From assembly GCF_022376445.1 (NCBI RefSeq), contig NW_025954969.1, positions 434,001 through 498,000 on the forward strand: 64,000 nt of DNA, given 5' to 3'. Positions 47,537 through 58,986 of the stretch are shown here, one piece after another. The notes beneath the pieces are model-generated. The model did no database searches and was not told the DNA's origin. It saw only the letters and a list, made by a program, of their open reading frames with translations. Source of the DNA: Fomitopsis serialis (Eukaryota > Basidiomycota > Agaricomycetes > Polyporales > Fomitopsidaceae). The position numbers and the translations under genes were made by a program. How positions within the stretch are numbered: the first letter of the stretch is position 1; the number at the start of each line of letters is the position of its first letter.

Positions 47537-48876
47537 ATGTCGATCCCCACAGTCAAGCTCAACAACGGCGTCGAAATCCCCATTCTCGGGCTTGGTGCGT
47601 GCACATATCATAGGTGGACGAAGTAGTACTCATCCGGGGTAACAGGTACATGGCAGTCGAAGCCCAACGAGGTTGCGAAAGCTGTCGAGCACGCACTGAA
47701 GGAGGTGGGCTACAGGCATATCGACTGTGCATGGTGCGTGCTATGGCGTTCGTTTGGTGTGAGTGCTCAGCTGACGCGACGCGCAGGGCGTATGGGAACG
47801 AGAAGGAAGTCGGCGAGGGGATCCGCAAGTCCGGCGTTCCGCGCTCCGAGATATTTGTGAGCGCGTCTCGCCATTACAGATGAACTCGTGGTACTGAACT
47901 TTCTCCTAGATCACCAGCAAGTTGTGGTCCACGCACCACCAACGCGTCGAGGCGGCGCTCGATGAGTCGCTGGCGAACCTCGGTACTGATTATCTCGACC
48001 TATACTTGATTCATTGGCCAGTCCTTCTTAACCCGAATGGTAACCACCCGAATTTCCCTACGCTCCCCGATGGGAAGCGGGATGTCCTCTATGATTGGAA
48101 GGTCAAGGACACCTGGGCTCAGATGGAAGCTGTCCTGAAGAAGGGTACGAGCCGTCGTCTCTCAGGCTTCCGCGTAGCATTATGAGACATACTCACCCTT
48201 TACATGCAGGGAAGGTCAGAGCCATCGGAGTGTCGAATGTCTCCAAGCGCATCCTCGAGACGGAACTCCTTCCATATGCCAATGTCGTCCCTGCCGTCAA
48301 CCAGGTACGTAACGCTGCCCCGAACTGGGAAGCTGGACTTGACGAATCATGTCGTTCTCAATAGCTCGAGATCCACCTGTACAACCCGCAACACAACCTT
48401 CTCGAGTACCTCTTGTCCAAGGGCATCGTCCCCCAGGCATATTCCCCGCTCGGCTCGACTAATTCGCCCTTGCTGAGCGACGAAACGGCCTCAGAGATCG
48501 CGAGCAAGCACGGCCTGCAGACGCCAGACGTTCTACTCGGTTACCTTGGTGAGTGAAGAAGTTCTGTGCTGACACTAGACGCGGGAGCTGATCGAACATT
48601 CAGTGGCAAAGAACATCATAACGCTGCCGAAGTCGGTAACTCCAGCACGCATTGCATCCAATTACACCGGTGCGCTTGCGGCCGCGTCCAAGCTGACCAA
48701 AGAAGATATCGAAAAGCTGGACGGCGTTGCTGCGTCCGGCAAGCAGAAGCGGTGGGTATCTGAGTGCTGTATTGTCCATATCTTGATGCATTGTCCTGAC
48801 CTCCCTCCGTAGGCTCATCACTCCACCGTGGCCTGTCGATCTCGGTTTCGAGAACTGGCCGGGACAAACACCCTGA
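47537..48876 (+). CDS. Aldo/keto reductase, tandem copy 1
   Basis: NADPH-dependent reductase of aldehydes or ketones in the AKR fold. MSIPTVKLNNGVEIPILGLG begins at 47537. Seven introns are clear (47595-47645, 47734-47786, 47857-47909 and four more). The four catalytic residues are present: Asp in HIDCAW, Tyr in AYGNE, Lys in ITSKLW and His in LIHWPV. The cofactor-binding end includes ITLPKSVTPARIASN. The end, VDLGFENWPGQTP, is at 48876. The frame is intact. It is the older or more diverged partner of the gene at 51206-52550, which has the same seven intron positions. Substrate is unknown; GCY1-like glycerol/aldehyde reductases are the nearest named group. Confidence 0.93.
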
Positions 48877-49049
48877 GTGCGTGATGACGTAGTATTGCGG
48901 CTATCGATAGTCAGACAGCAAACGTGAAGGCATTCTGCATAGGCGAAGCGATATCCCATCAGTATAACGGAAAGAACTGACAGGAATGGGGGAAGCACGA
49001 GAATAACGATGACATTATCATAACGCCACGACGGTGTTCTGCCCAATAC
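48877..49049. other. 3' region of AKR copy 1
   Basis: Partly similar to the 3' flank of AKR copy 2 (GGAAGCACGA, ATAACGCCACGACGG), so the duplication extends across it into the ICMT pseudogene. Confidence 0.55.
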
Positions 49050-49411
49050 GTCAGATGTTCGAATACGTAAGTACGGGACCCAGGGCTACGGGACCCAGTG
49101 CTACGGGACCCTCCTTGCATACTTACACCTCCCACTCTTCGCAAAACTGCCTCTTCCGAGATTTTCGGCCGGTCTTCCTCGCGCGACGTTCGAACGTCAT
49201 GCTATACACAGCATCACGTGTTAGGACCGGCAGCCCGGCGTACAAACTTGCCGCGGTCCCGGCGGGCGTCTGGGGCGCACTCCCGCACCCACAAACCAGC
49301 CACCAGCTTGCCACGGCTTGCCACCAGCCACGGCGCGCATGAACCCGAGGCCGACCAGGCTGAGTGGCTCTGAAGCGGGTGGCGCACGACGTCGTAGCCG
49401 TACCAGCCGGT
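49050..49411 (-). pseudogene. ICMT pseudogene (3' half only)
   Basis: Closely matches the 3' half of the ICMT gene at 52705-53479 (plus-strand shared pieces: CTCGCATAC/CTTGCATAC, TTCCCACTCTTC/CTCCCACTCTTC, AAACTGCCTCTTC, GGTCTTCCTCGCGCGA, GCCGTACCAGCC). It sits in the same convergent position after AKR copy 1 that the intact gene has after AKR copy 2. Similarity stops abruptly at about 49411, so the N-terminal half, with the start, is absent. It also has indels, including an extra segment at about 49296-49330 built of CCACCAGC and TTGCCACGG pieces. A 15-bp triplicate lies at 49071-49115. The frame cannot be translated through, and no function is expected. Confidence 0.8.
49071..49115. repeat. 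Three tandem 15-bp units
   Basis: Units resembling (G/C)TACGGGACCCAGNG at 49071-49085, 49086-49100 and 49101-49115, just at the 3' end of the ICMT pseudogene. They are absent from the matching place after AKR copy 2. Confidence 0.75.
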
Positions 49412-51098
49412 TGCCGTGGAGCCCGGTGAGCTTGGAGCCTCGGACGGCCCCTTGCTTGTGCGCGCCGACCCTGATCCAAATGGCAACCAAAACACATTTT
49501 AGATTAAATTGAGCAGCCCCCTCGGAGGAGTGGAGCATGAGTCGGGTTCCGAGTCGTACATAGATCATCCGCGTTATCACAGTCTTGGCCTGATCAGTCC
49601 GTTGTCTCGGTCATTTTCCTAATATGATAGATCGCTCGAGCTTTTGGCTTGCTCTGCAGCACGCAGAGTAAGTTAGCCGGTCGCTGACGTATCCGAGGGC
49701 CGACTCAAGTAAGTACTCAGGGACCAGTGACATGGATCCAAAAGGTGTCAGCGCTCGACGTCGTGCGGTGGCTACAACTTTAAATTTCAAGGGAGGTCAA
49801 TGCAGCCAACGACGTATGTCCTTGTCATGCACAATAAATCGACACTGAGATGTGTTGCGTACTGTATGCACATACCTTCACGAAATTCCGTTTGTTTCAA
49901 TGTGTGAGCGAGGGCGATGTGCTACTGTCAACAGTACCTCGTAGGCGTCTACTAGTATGTTCAACTCGAGTCGTTTGCACGACGGTGGCAGCATCGTAAC
50001 CGATACAGGACCGATGCGTGAGCAAAGGCATCGCCGTGGCGGTCAGCACGACGACCTTCTGCCTTCCATATGTCTTGTTCTTCTCACCATGACGGGCGAG
50101 CACCAACTTCAGAACACGGCCTAACGGTACACGCGTACGGCCCAGAGCACTGGCATGCCATAAGGATTACGGTATTAATCATATGGGCACCACCAGTGGG
50201 GCCGTCAAGTAGTAGAAGGGGCAGGCGGCGAGTACGATGTTCTCGCGGAGAACAGAACGAAATAGGTCAATATGAAGACAGGCAGCACTCCGCCAGTGAA
50301 TTACAATCAGCTCTAGCACTTCACTCGTCCACAGAAGTTCTCACGCTGGCCTAGTGCAACTTCCTTCGCAAGCCTCGCACGCAGTTTTACTATTCCATTC
50401 TTTCCTCGCGGCAATGCATTCAGGGTCGATATAATAAGTAAGGCTTCACCCGCACGGTGCAGACACCCTCAAACCTACTAACGCACGAGGCCAGCACCCG
50501 GTCCCGGCGCTACTATGAGCAACATCGCGCTTCTCGGAGTAGGAGCCCTCCGAGTACTATTGACCAATGCTACATGAGGCCGAAACGCAATCGGTTGAGC
50601 AGTGAGTAGTACTACCAACCCCTTGAGTTAGTTGACTGCCAACTCGTCCGAAAGTACCGCGACATTGTACCAGAGAGCATGCCAGTGGGCAGTACTGGTC
50701 AGTAATTTTCTGATATTTCGCGCTCATCGGGCTAAGCCTTATCTGTTCAAGTCGGTCTCAGGGTGTGCAACAAAGCACCATCGGCACGATGCAGAAGGAT
50801 GTTCGTCGCTACGCCACGTCACTGCAATATCCGCAATTGTCGTACGGATATGGCATCGCAGTGAGTCGGCCTTTCTTTTTGACATTCTACCCGGATCGGC
50901 AGAACGTAGTTTTGCTGATGCAACAGATCGCTTTGGATAATGGAACAAACTATGGCGTAGGGGGACCCCCCCGAATCGACCCCTGCGCCAAAGGAAGCGA
51001 TAACCGAGTTAGCCGAGCCCTGTTGGGAAGGTCCCCATCCCAAACAGGCAACTCCCTGAAATCGGGGGCTCACCGAAACATCGCTCCGCCACAGGATG
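49412..51098. other. Intergenic stretch between duplicated blocks
   Basis: About 1.7 kb between the end of the ICMT pseudogene and the promoter of AKR copy 2. No gene or clear repeat was recognised. Confidence 0.45.
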
Positions 51099-51172
51099 GA
51101 CATCGCAAAATGCCAACGCGTCGGCTTGTCGGGCCGCCCTGAAAGCCTCACAGTATATATAAGAGGGCACCG
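51099..51172 (+). promoter_or_regulatory. Conserved promoter block of AKR copy 2 with TATA box
   Basis: Shares GACATCGCA..GCCAACGCGTCGGCTTG and GGGCCGCCCTGAAAGCCTC with the block before AKR copy 1. It ends in TATATATAAGAG (about 51164-51175), a TATA box about 35-40 bp upstream of the first ATG at 51206. The order and spacing of block and TATA are the same in both copies. Confidence 0.65.
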
Positions 51173-51205
51173 ACGACGAAAATTGACATTCCATCTTCTC
51201 CAGCA

Positions 51206-52550
51206 ATGTCAGCAGCAATGTCGTGCCCCTCCGTCAAACTCAACAACGGCGTCGAAATGCCCATCCTTGGTCTTGGTACGTGCATAGATTCTTATAGCTG
51301 GACGAATACTCATTCAGACTAACAGGTACATGGAAGTCCAAGCCAAACGAAGTGACGAATGCCGTCGAGACGGCGGTGAAGGAGAAGGGCTACAGGCACA
51401 TCGACTGTGCATGGTACGTGCTGTGGCGCTCGTTCTGTGTGAGTACTCTGCTGACGAGATGCGCAGGGCATACGGGAACGAGAAGGAAGTCGGCGAGGGC
51501 ATCCGCAGGTCTGGCGTTCCGCGGTCCGAGATATTTGTGAGCACATCTCGCCATGATAGACAAGCCCGCGATGCTGAACTTCTGCTCCAAGATCACCAGC
51601 AAGTTGTGGTCCATGCACCATCAATGCGTCGAGGAGGCGCTCGACGAGACGCTGGCTAATCTCGGGACTGATTATCTCGACCTCTACTTGATCCATTGGC
51701 CCGTCCCTCTCAACCCGAACGGCAACCACCCGAGGATCCCTACGCTGCCTGATGGCTCGCGGGACGTCCTCTTCGACTGGAAGATCAAGGACACCTGGTC
51801 TCAGATGGAGACTGTCCTGAAGAAAGGTACGAACCGCCGATCTCATTCTGTGCAGTACAGACTTCTTATCATTGGCGCGCAGGCAAAGTCAGGGCTATCG
51901 GAGTATCGAACGTCTCCAAGCGTATCCTCGAGACGGATATCCTTCCATATGCCACTGTCGTCCCTGCCGTGAACCAGGTACGTAACGCTGCCTGGAACTG
52001 GGGAGCTGGACTGACGAATCATGCTGTTCTCAATAGCTCGAGATCCACCTATACAACCCGCAACACAACCTTGTCAACTACCTCAAGTCTAAGGGCATCG
52101 TCCCGCAGGCATATTCTCCGCTCGGCTCGGTCAACTCACCATTGCTGAGCGACGAGACGGCGTCAGAGATCGCGAAGAAGCACGGGTTGCAGACGCCAGA
52201 CGTTCTCCTCGGCTACCTTGGTGAGTGAAGCCGTCTGTGCGCTGACATTGGACGCGCGAAGCTGATCGAACACTCAGTGGCGAAGGACATTGTGACGCTG
52301 CCGAAGTCGGTGACCCCGGCACGCATTGCATCCAACTACAACGGTGCGCTTGCGGCCGCGTCCAATCTGGCCAAAGAAGATATCGAGAAGCTGGACGGCG
52401 TTGCTGCGTCCGGCAAGCAGAGGCGGTGAGTGCCTGTGTGCCATTGTCCGTTATCCTGATCTATTGTCCTAACTTTCCTTATATAGGCTCATCATGCAAC
52501 AATGGTCTGTCGATCTCGGGTTCGAGAACTGGCCTGGACAGACCCCATGA
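51206..52550 (+). CDS. Aldo/keto reductase, tandem copy 2
   Basis: Paralog of the gene at 47537-48876, with the same intron layout and the same catalytic Asp/Tyr/Lys/His motifs (HIDCAW, AYGNE, ITSKLW, LIHWPV). Two in-frame ATGs lie near the start: 51206 (MSAAMSCPSVKLNNGVEMPI) and 51218. The latter matches the start of copy 1, and either may be used. The third intron ends in AAG before ATCACC. The end reads VDLGFENWPGQTP at 52550. The frame is intact, and the two proteins look close enough to share substrate. The AKR and the ICMT gene after it converge, with about 150 bp between stops. Confidence 0.93.
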
Positions 52551-52704
52551 GTGCATGCTATGAGACAGCAGGCGTAGAGGCATTCCTTAGATGACGTGAT
52601 ATTCCATATGTATAATTCAATGACACTCCAGCGGAAGCACGATAATTTATTTTAACGCCACGACGGCGCCCTGCCCAACCCAATCATCCGCAACATGTCC
52701 GATG

Positions 52705-53479
52705 TCAGAAAACGTAAGGAATCCAGAGCCACGGAACACTCCTCGCATACGCTTCCCACTCTTCTCCAAACTGCCTCTTCAGAATTCGGTCTTCCTCGCG
52801 CGAACGCCATGCCATAGACAGCGTCACGTATACCGTAAGCCCGGCGTATATACCTGCCGCAGACTTCCCGGCGCGCGTCTGCAGCATCCCGCACTCCCGC
52901 ACCCACGAGCCAGCCACGGCGTGCATGAGGCCGAGGCCCACGAGGCTGAGCGCAGCTGAGATGTAGCTCGGGTGGCGTACGACGCCGTACCAGCCGTCCT
53001 CGACGACCTGTTGTCCATCGCGGATCGACATCTCGAAGGTGAAGAACCGGCCCATAGTCTGATAACACTGGAAGCGGACGAGGGCAGCGAGGGAGCCGAC
53101 AGCGGAGCTCGCGAGGAAGGCTCGGGAGCAGGTAATCCTGCGCGTGAGGGACAGCGGGCCCCGGACAAGCGTGCTGAGGATCAGTTTGGAGAGCGGGTGG
53201 TTAGGGAAGTGGTCGGCGATAATGACCGCCGTTTCTAGGACAGGCGTGACGCATGTCAAGACCTAAGATAAACTTTGGTTTGCATCTCCGCCGACAGGGG
53301 GCTGGAAAGCGCACCTTCAGAACGATGCTGTGAATGCGCACAGTGGCTGAGAACCACCGTTCGAACGGTTTGACATCTCGGTGGAGGTCTGGTGTAGCGA
53401 CCTTCGGTTGAGGTGGGGTCGTTATAGTATAGCCGGATAGTAGACCGGTGAAGAGGAAGGGAATTTTTGTGAGGGACAT
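52705..53479 (-). CDS. STE14: Isoprenylcysteine carboxyl methyltransferase, copy A
   Basis: An integral ER-membrane enzyme that methylates the carboxyl of the C-terminal prenylated cysteine, using S-adenosylmethionine. It starts MSLTKIPFLFTGLLSGYTIT at 53479. One intron (near 53262-53312) precedes VLTCVTPVLETAVIIADHFP. Hydrophobic segments follow, then VVRHPSYISAALSLVGLGL (the RHPSY-type core of ICMTs) and KRQFGEEWEAYARSVPWLWI, ending PYVF at 52705. The GEEWEAYA motif is the usual C-terminal signature. The frame is intact. The gene symbol is by family, not by proven orthology; several ICMT-like genes exist here. Confidence 0.9.
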
Positions 53480-55706
53480 ACTGAGTAAGGGTCAATGCGG
53501 CACAGGCAGTCGCAGGGAAAGGGGTGGGAGGGGAAGAACGATCCATTATATTTGTGCAGAAGTCAATTGATTGACCTCCGCTGTGCGTACTCAGGAATAC
53601 AGCCGACTCACGGACATCCGCCTGACGGATATGGTTGATGGAACGGAGTCAAGGGCCCTCCGATTTGGGTACGCTATACTACCTAGGCCTTCTTGCATCA
53701 CACAGCGCCTGGGGGGCCGCTGTGTCCGTCTGATGGACCACTCGCACACTGACGCGTCAACCTCAATCGGCACACCTGTAGCGTGTGTGCATGAATGCGC
53801 AATGGAGATGCGGCCAGTGTGATAGGACCCCCGAGGTTACGGTCCTGCGGCATGGAAAGTTGCATACAACATATCCTGGCTTTCATCGACCTAGGCAATA
53901 AGACTCTCAAGCGTGTCAAGCCGTGTGAGTGTGCTTCAAGGGGATAGCGCAGACATGACATATGATGAACACACCTAGGTTTCCTGTGCTACTGCGAACG
54001 ATGGTCTTCGCAACGGAAGGCATCACGATAAAGACCAATCTGGGTGCCAGCTTCATGTCAAGTGACCCTTCGCAGTTATCCCAGCGCCGCAGTATCTTGA
54101 AGCAACGGTCGCCTAACAGCGTGTTACTCATCAGAACATTGGCCGGGGAGCCTGTCGGCGCCAGACCCGAACTATAGGAACGAACATCAACACTGAGTAT
54201 ACCTGAGGAACGCCGTCCACTTGCCTTCTTCGGGTGGAGGAACAAACTCTAATTGTAAGCCTGTAATTGAGGGCAGACGTCCGCGTCAATCCCGAGTATG
54301 TGTTCTCGTCCTCGCTACTCGGAACTCTCGCAAGTAAACCTGTAGCCACTTACGACAGGACCGTCCACATACGCCCACAGTGGTATGAAGATCCACTGAT
54401 CGGAAAATTCGGGGATCTCTGGATTCAATCTAACTTACAGTTCTGCCGTGACGGACGACCCGAGGAGACCGATCATCATCGCCGTCGGGGAGCCGCAGCT
54501 GACCACAGGGTCTGGCTAGGAGGTACTATGTGGTAAGTACGCTCGAGTAAGCATTGTCACTTGCAATGTGGTGCGGTAACCAGATGAGTAGACACACCCA
54601 TGCATGAGAAAATGCCAATCAATCCGCGAGATCAAGCACAAACTCGAACCAACTCGGCTATAGACTCGTGAGTCATTTTATGAGCATGAGCTGTCGCGAC
54701 TCGCACATTGGCTACGACACGCTGATCACCACCAAGCAGTCCGGCTAGTAGCAAGACCTACTCAATGGCAGCTGTTCACGGACCCCCTCTGCCAGATCCT
54801 CTACAGGCCGAGACTGCCATTGACGATGACTGGGAGACTTTGTCAATGCTGATCTTCTTACGTCGACGCTGGGATAGTGGACCGAGGTGGGTGTCACCTG
54901 GGTTGGAATGTGAGCGCGTGAGCGCATGGCCGACGCTAGTACCTGCTAGTTCCCGAGACTCGCGAGCTTCGATATCGCCTGCACTGACTGGAGTTTCCTA
55001 TTTCAGAGACAAGCATGTTCTGTCTTTGCTTGGATCTTGCACACGTCTTGACACTGTTGGATCATGAAGGTCAATATTTGGGTGGCTGTGCCGCAGTCCG
55101 AGCCTGCTCCTGCACTGGAAGACGTCGGCTTGGCACGGTCACTAGCGGTCATGCCTGCGATGGCTTGCGGACCGCGGTCTTCATCTGGATTCGGACGATC
55201 TGTACAGGCGTGGTCAGGCATCAGAACGATTGTCCGGTGACCCATTTGCGCGGGTGCTGTGCTGTCGGTGTTGTGGTGCAACCGTGTAACAGGTGTTGGC
55301 AGCCACAATTAAATATGCTCTCGACGCTTGGCCATGGACACGGTCTGCGGTCGCAGCGTTAGAGACTACTAGTGCATATACCGTATGTATGACATGCGAT
55401 GCGGTTTTACAGACTATTGACCAATTAACCTGCCTAGAATTTCTTTTGCACTGTGGGTCTCTGAAGGAACGGACTTGCTAGTCGAGATTGGGGAGGCTTC
55501 TAGGCTTGCGGCACGCCTTGGCGGTAAGTGCCATCAAACCAAGTGATCGCCCACTGACTCTCGACACGAAGCGTCACGATCAGAAGATCGCACAGTTACA
55601 TGCAGGCGAGCATATTTATTAAGCACCGAGGACATATGCCGCGCACCTCACTCCTGCGCCCAGTCGCCTCAGAGCAATCTCAGAGTAGCATTGCCCAACC
55701 GCCATT
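53480..55706. other. Intergenic stretch between two ICMT genes
   Basis: About 2.2 kb between the starts of the divergent ICMT copies A (-) and B (+). ATATAA-type sequence lies near 53547-53556, about 70 bp above copy A, and CATATTTATT at about 55611 lies about 95 bp above copy B. No other gene or RNA was recognised. Confidence 0.45.
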
Positions 55707-56485
55707 ATGTCCCTCGTTAAGATCCCTTTCCTTGTCGGCGGTGCTGCCGGTGGCTTCGTAGTCATGACCCCACCGAACCCGAAGGTCCCCGTTGACCAGA
55801 GGGCCAAGGAGGTCACTGCCTTCGAACGTTTTTTCTCTGCGACAGCACGGCTTTACACTCTGGGCTTCAAGGTGTGCAAACCTAAGCTTATACTCCCGAC
55901 CAAAACTGATAGCTGAACCTTCGGCAGGCCTTGATCTTGTCTAGCAGCCTCCTGGAGGTGCTCGTCATCACTGCAAGTCACTTCCCCTCGCACCCCCTTT
56001 CTCAGAAGGTTCTCGATGCCCTCGTCGTGGGCCCTCCTTCTCTCGTCCGACGCATCAAGCTCAGCCCGTTGTTCCTCGCCGGGGCAGCGGTCGGCTACTT
56101 CGGCGCGTACTTCCGCTGGCAATGCTACCGCACGCTTGGCCGCCTCTTCACCTTCGAGGTCTCCATCAGAGAGGGTCACAAGTTGATCACGGAGGGGCCT
56201 TACCAGTACGTTCGTCATCCCAGCTACACCGGAGGCATCCTCAGCGCGACCGGGCTTGGTCTCATGTACATCGCGCCTGGGTCGTGGATTCGCGAGTGTG
56301 GGATTCTGGCGACGAGGGGAGGGAAGATCGCGGCGTGGACATATGTGGCGGCGTTCCTGTATGGGTCTGCCAGCTTGGTACAGCGGGCGCCTCAGGAGGA
56401 TGTGTTGTTGAAGAAGCAGTTTGGCGAGGAGTGGGAGGCGTATGCGAAACGGGTGCCGTACCGTATCCTGCCCTACATCTACTGA
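55707..56485 (+). CDS. Isoprenylcysteine carboxyl methyltransferase, copy B
   Basis: Second intact member of the local ICMT family. It starts MSLVKIPFLVGGAAGGFVVM at 55707; the MSL(V/T)KIPFL start and the position of the single intron (55872-55927) match copy A. After the intron it reads ALILSSSLLEVLVITASHFP, then membrane segments, YVRHPSYTGGILSATGLGL and KKQFGEEWEAYAKRVPYRIL, ending PYIY at 56485. The frame is intact. It is inverted relative to copy A and probably arose from the same local expansion. Both intact copies keep the RHPSY and EEWEAYA signatures, so both may be active. Confidence 0.9.
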
Positions 56486-56847
56486 TGCGTCATTTGCTTC
56501 TCGCGGCAATCTCTTACTCTATTGATTAGTAGTAACATGGGAGTCGTGAAGAGCTACAGTCTTGTAGAGATCCATGATACCTATGTATCACTCAGTCGGG
56601 GTTTGGAAGTTGGAAGTATGTAATACGTGTGCACTGTGAGCGTCGAGTGAGCTCGCCGCTCAGCCACAGTGCGCTCTCACGTGACTGGAGCGATGTAGCG
56701 ATGATCTCGGCAACCCGGTTATCCGTCTGAACCCTCAAATTGCCCTCAAAAGATGAGAATTTGAGACCCGAGTAATCGCTACTCCTCACCACCACCACCA
56801 CCATCACCACCACCACCCTGACCATCCCCCGTAACACTACTCAAGCC
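56486..56847. other. Short intergenic region with CAC microsatellite
   Basis: About 360 bp. A (CAC)n tract with one CAT interruption runs over 56786-56818, some 30 bp before the ATG of the HAD phosphatase gene. It is probably in its promoter or leader. Confidence 0.6.
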
Positions 56848-58017
56848 ATGGCCAGTGACGCAGCTCCCGAGAGTACGCTTCCGTACCCTCCGCTTCACAA
56901 GGACAAGAAATTTGTTGTTCTCTCCGACTGGTTGGTTGGTTCGTCTTCACGGATGCGTCCGACCTGAGCCGGACATCGCGGATGTCTGCTCGACGCGGCT
57001 TCATCGACCGATGGACGTATGATCTCAATGGCGTTTACAGGGATGGGACGATCACGACGCGCGATTCTAATGATTGTGCGTAACTCTTGGGCGATCTGTG
57101 CGGATGAGCGGCGCTGACGAGTGGCTGATCTAGACTTGACGGATGAGCTCGGATTTGGCAGGGAGAAGCGCAGGGAGCTTAACGAGTTGATTTTGGCGGG
57201 AGAGCGGACCTTCCGGGACGCCTTCCGGGAGGACCTCGAGAGCGTTGTGGCGAAGGGCCATTCGTTCGAGTACTGCAAGGAAGAGCTCGTAAAGCGTAAG
57301 CACCGTGCTTACACACCCACCACGTTCATGACTCAGAGCTATCGCAGACATCATCCTTGACTCTGGTTTCCAAGAGTTCAATCGCTACTGCGATTCAACG
57401 GGCATCCCGGTAGTCATCATCTCAAGGTATTGCATTCTGTCGGATGTAGGACGCGCGCTAACATGCATATGCGCGTAGCGGAATGGCCCCTCTCATCCGT
57501 GCCGTGCTGTCAAACCTTGTCGGCGAGGAGGACGCGAGCAAGATCGACATCGTCTCCAACGAGATCATCATCCACCCAGATGGCAAGTGGGAGATCCAAT
57601 ACAGGCATCCGTCTAGGTACATATTCCTCCTTCTATTAGTTGGCGACGATCCTCAACCTGCAAACCATAGCGGATTCGGCCATGACAAGAGCCAGGCTAT
57701 CTTGCCGTACCGTAGGCTCCCGAACCCTCCGACGATTTTCTTCTTTGGGGATGGTGTTTCGGGTTGGTTTTGAGTTTTCTTCCACGCTATGACCCGCTCA
57801 TGCATACGCCCATCTAGACATGTCTGCCGCCAGGCATGCGGATGTTCTGTTTGTGAAGCAGAAGGCGGACGGCGAGAACGACCTGCACAAATACTGTGTA
57901 CAGCAAGGCATCCCGCACATCCTCTTCTCGAACTTCAAGGACGCTCTCAAGATTGTACGCCAAGTTGTAGAGGGGAAGTTGACTGTCAAGGAGGCACTTG
58001 CAATTGGGCAGGCCTGA
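56848..58017 (+). CDS. HAD-superfamily phosphatase
   Basis: A phosphatase of the haloacid-dehalogenase fold (HAD-IB, similar to phosphoserine and methylthio-phosphopentane phosphatases). It starts MASDAAPESTLPYPPLHKDK at 56848. The nucleophile motif DWDGT is assembled across the first intron (56931-57040). TITTRDSNDYLTDELGFG follows, then VVIISSGMAPLIRAVLSNL (motif II Ser), and FFFGDGVSDMSAARHADVLF (motif IV Asp residues). The small cap lies between about 57130 and 57350. Seven or so introns are used, several of only about 50 nt. The end is KLTVKEALAIGQA at 58017. The frame is intact. Its physiological substrate is not evident from sequence. Confidence 0.85.
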
Positions 58018-58410
58018 TGATGGGCTGAGATGTGGTCTACCATGCATCAGACTCGGCGTAGAAGTATCATTCAGCTGTAGAGACCAGGTCGTATACCACA
58101 GTAGAAGACGAATAGCCCATCGCAGTGGACAATCAATAGACGCATGTACTCAGGTACTCAATAATGCCTAAAGCTTGAAGGCTTCAACTGGTTCTGGGAC
58201 AACGACTGCCCATTCAGGCTTGATTCAGACCCTGCTCACAACTGAGCAGACCACCTTGAGGCACTTTCGTCGTAATCGAAAAAGATAAGTGCATGGCCTA
58301 AAGTTTGCATTGCGATAGCATCATGTAGAAAGGCAGTATACCATAAGTGTAGACCAGCAGCCTCGACCGCCCGCCCGACTCTCCCAATCAAATCGTACAA
58401 CACCCGCCGC
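58018..58410. other. Intergenic stretch, convergent 3' ends
   Basis: About 390 bp between the 3' ends of the HAD gene (+) and the RPS13 gene (-). Nothing beyond transcript ends is expected or seen. Confidence 0.5.
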
Positions 58411-58986
58411 TTATGCGATGAGAGTAGAAGCAGTTGCCGAGTCGTACTTGAACGTCGGCGGAATCTGCTGCTTGGTCTTGTAGTACCGAGCGAGACGGTG
58501 GATACGGGACTCGATCAAGATGAGGCGGAACTTGGAGTCCTTGTCCTTGCGGTTCGTCTCGAGGTGCTTGCGCACAGCGACCGCCTTTTTGACGAGGTGC
58601 CAGAGATCCTCCGGTATCTGTGGTGCCAGACCTGTATGTACAGATGTATGAGCGTATGCGAGGCGACCGCCACTACGATTGACGCACCATTGGATTTGAG
58701 GATACGCAGGATCTTGTTACCGGTGACGAAGCGCACTTGGGGGATACCATGCGAGTCGCGGAGGGTAACGCCGATCTGCGAGGGCGTCAGACCCTTGCGG
58801 GCGAGCTTGTTGATGTGCTCGACGACATCCTCGGGGGTCGTCTTCAGCCAGGAAGGGGGAGCGCGGCGGTAGGGGAGGGCGGAGGACGCTGTTCGTGGTG
58901 ATCGCAACTTTCAGACCTCACCGACAGTCTACTGCCAAACGTGAAGACGTACAAATGCCCTTTCCGGGAGCGTGCATACGACCCAT
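58411..58986 (-). CDS. RPS13: 40S ribosomal protein S13 (uS15)
   Basis: Small-subunit ribosomal protein that binds 18S rRNA. It starts [12 protein letters not shown] at 58986, with an intron (58889-58952) splitting the serine codon. [20 protein letters not shown] follows, then [38 protein letters not shown], a second intron of about 54 nt, and [20 protein letters not shown]. The end, [20 protein letters not shown] then ATASTLIA, is at 58411. The frame is intact and conservation with human S13 is very high throughout. It is transcribed away from RPS6. Confidence 0.97.
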
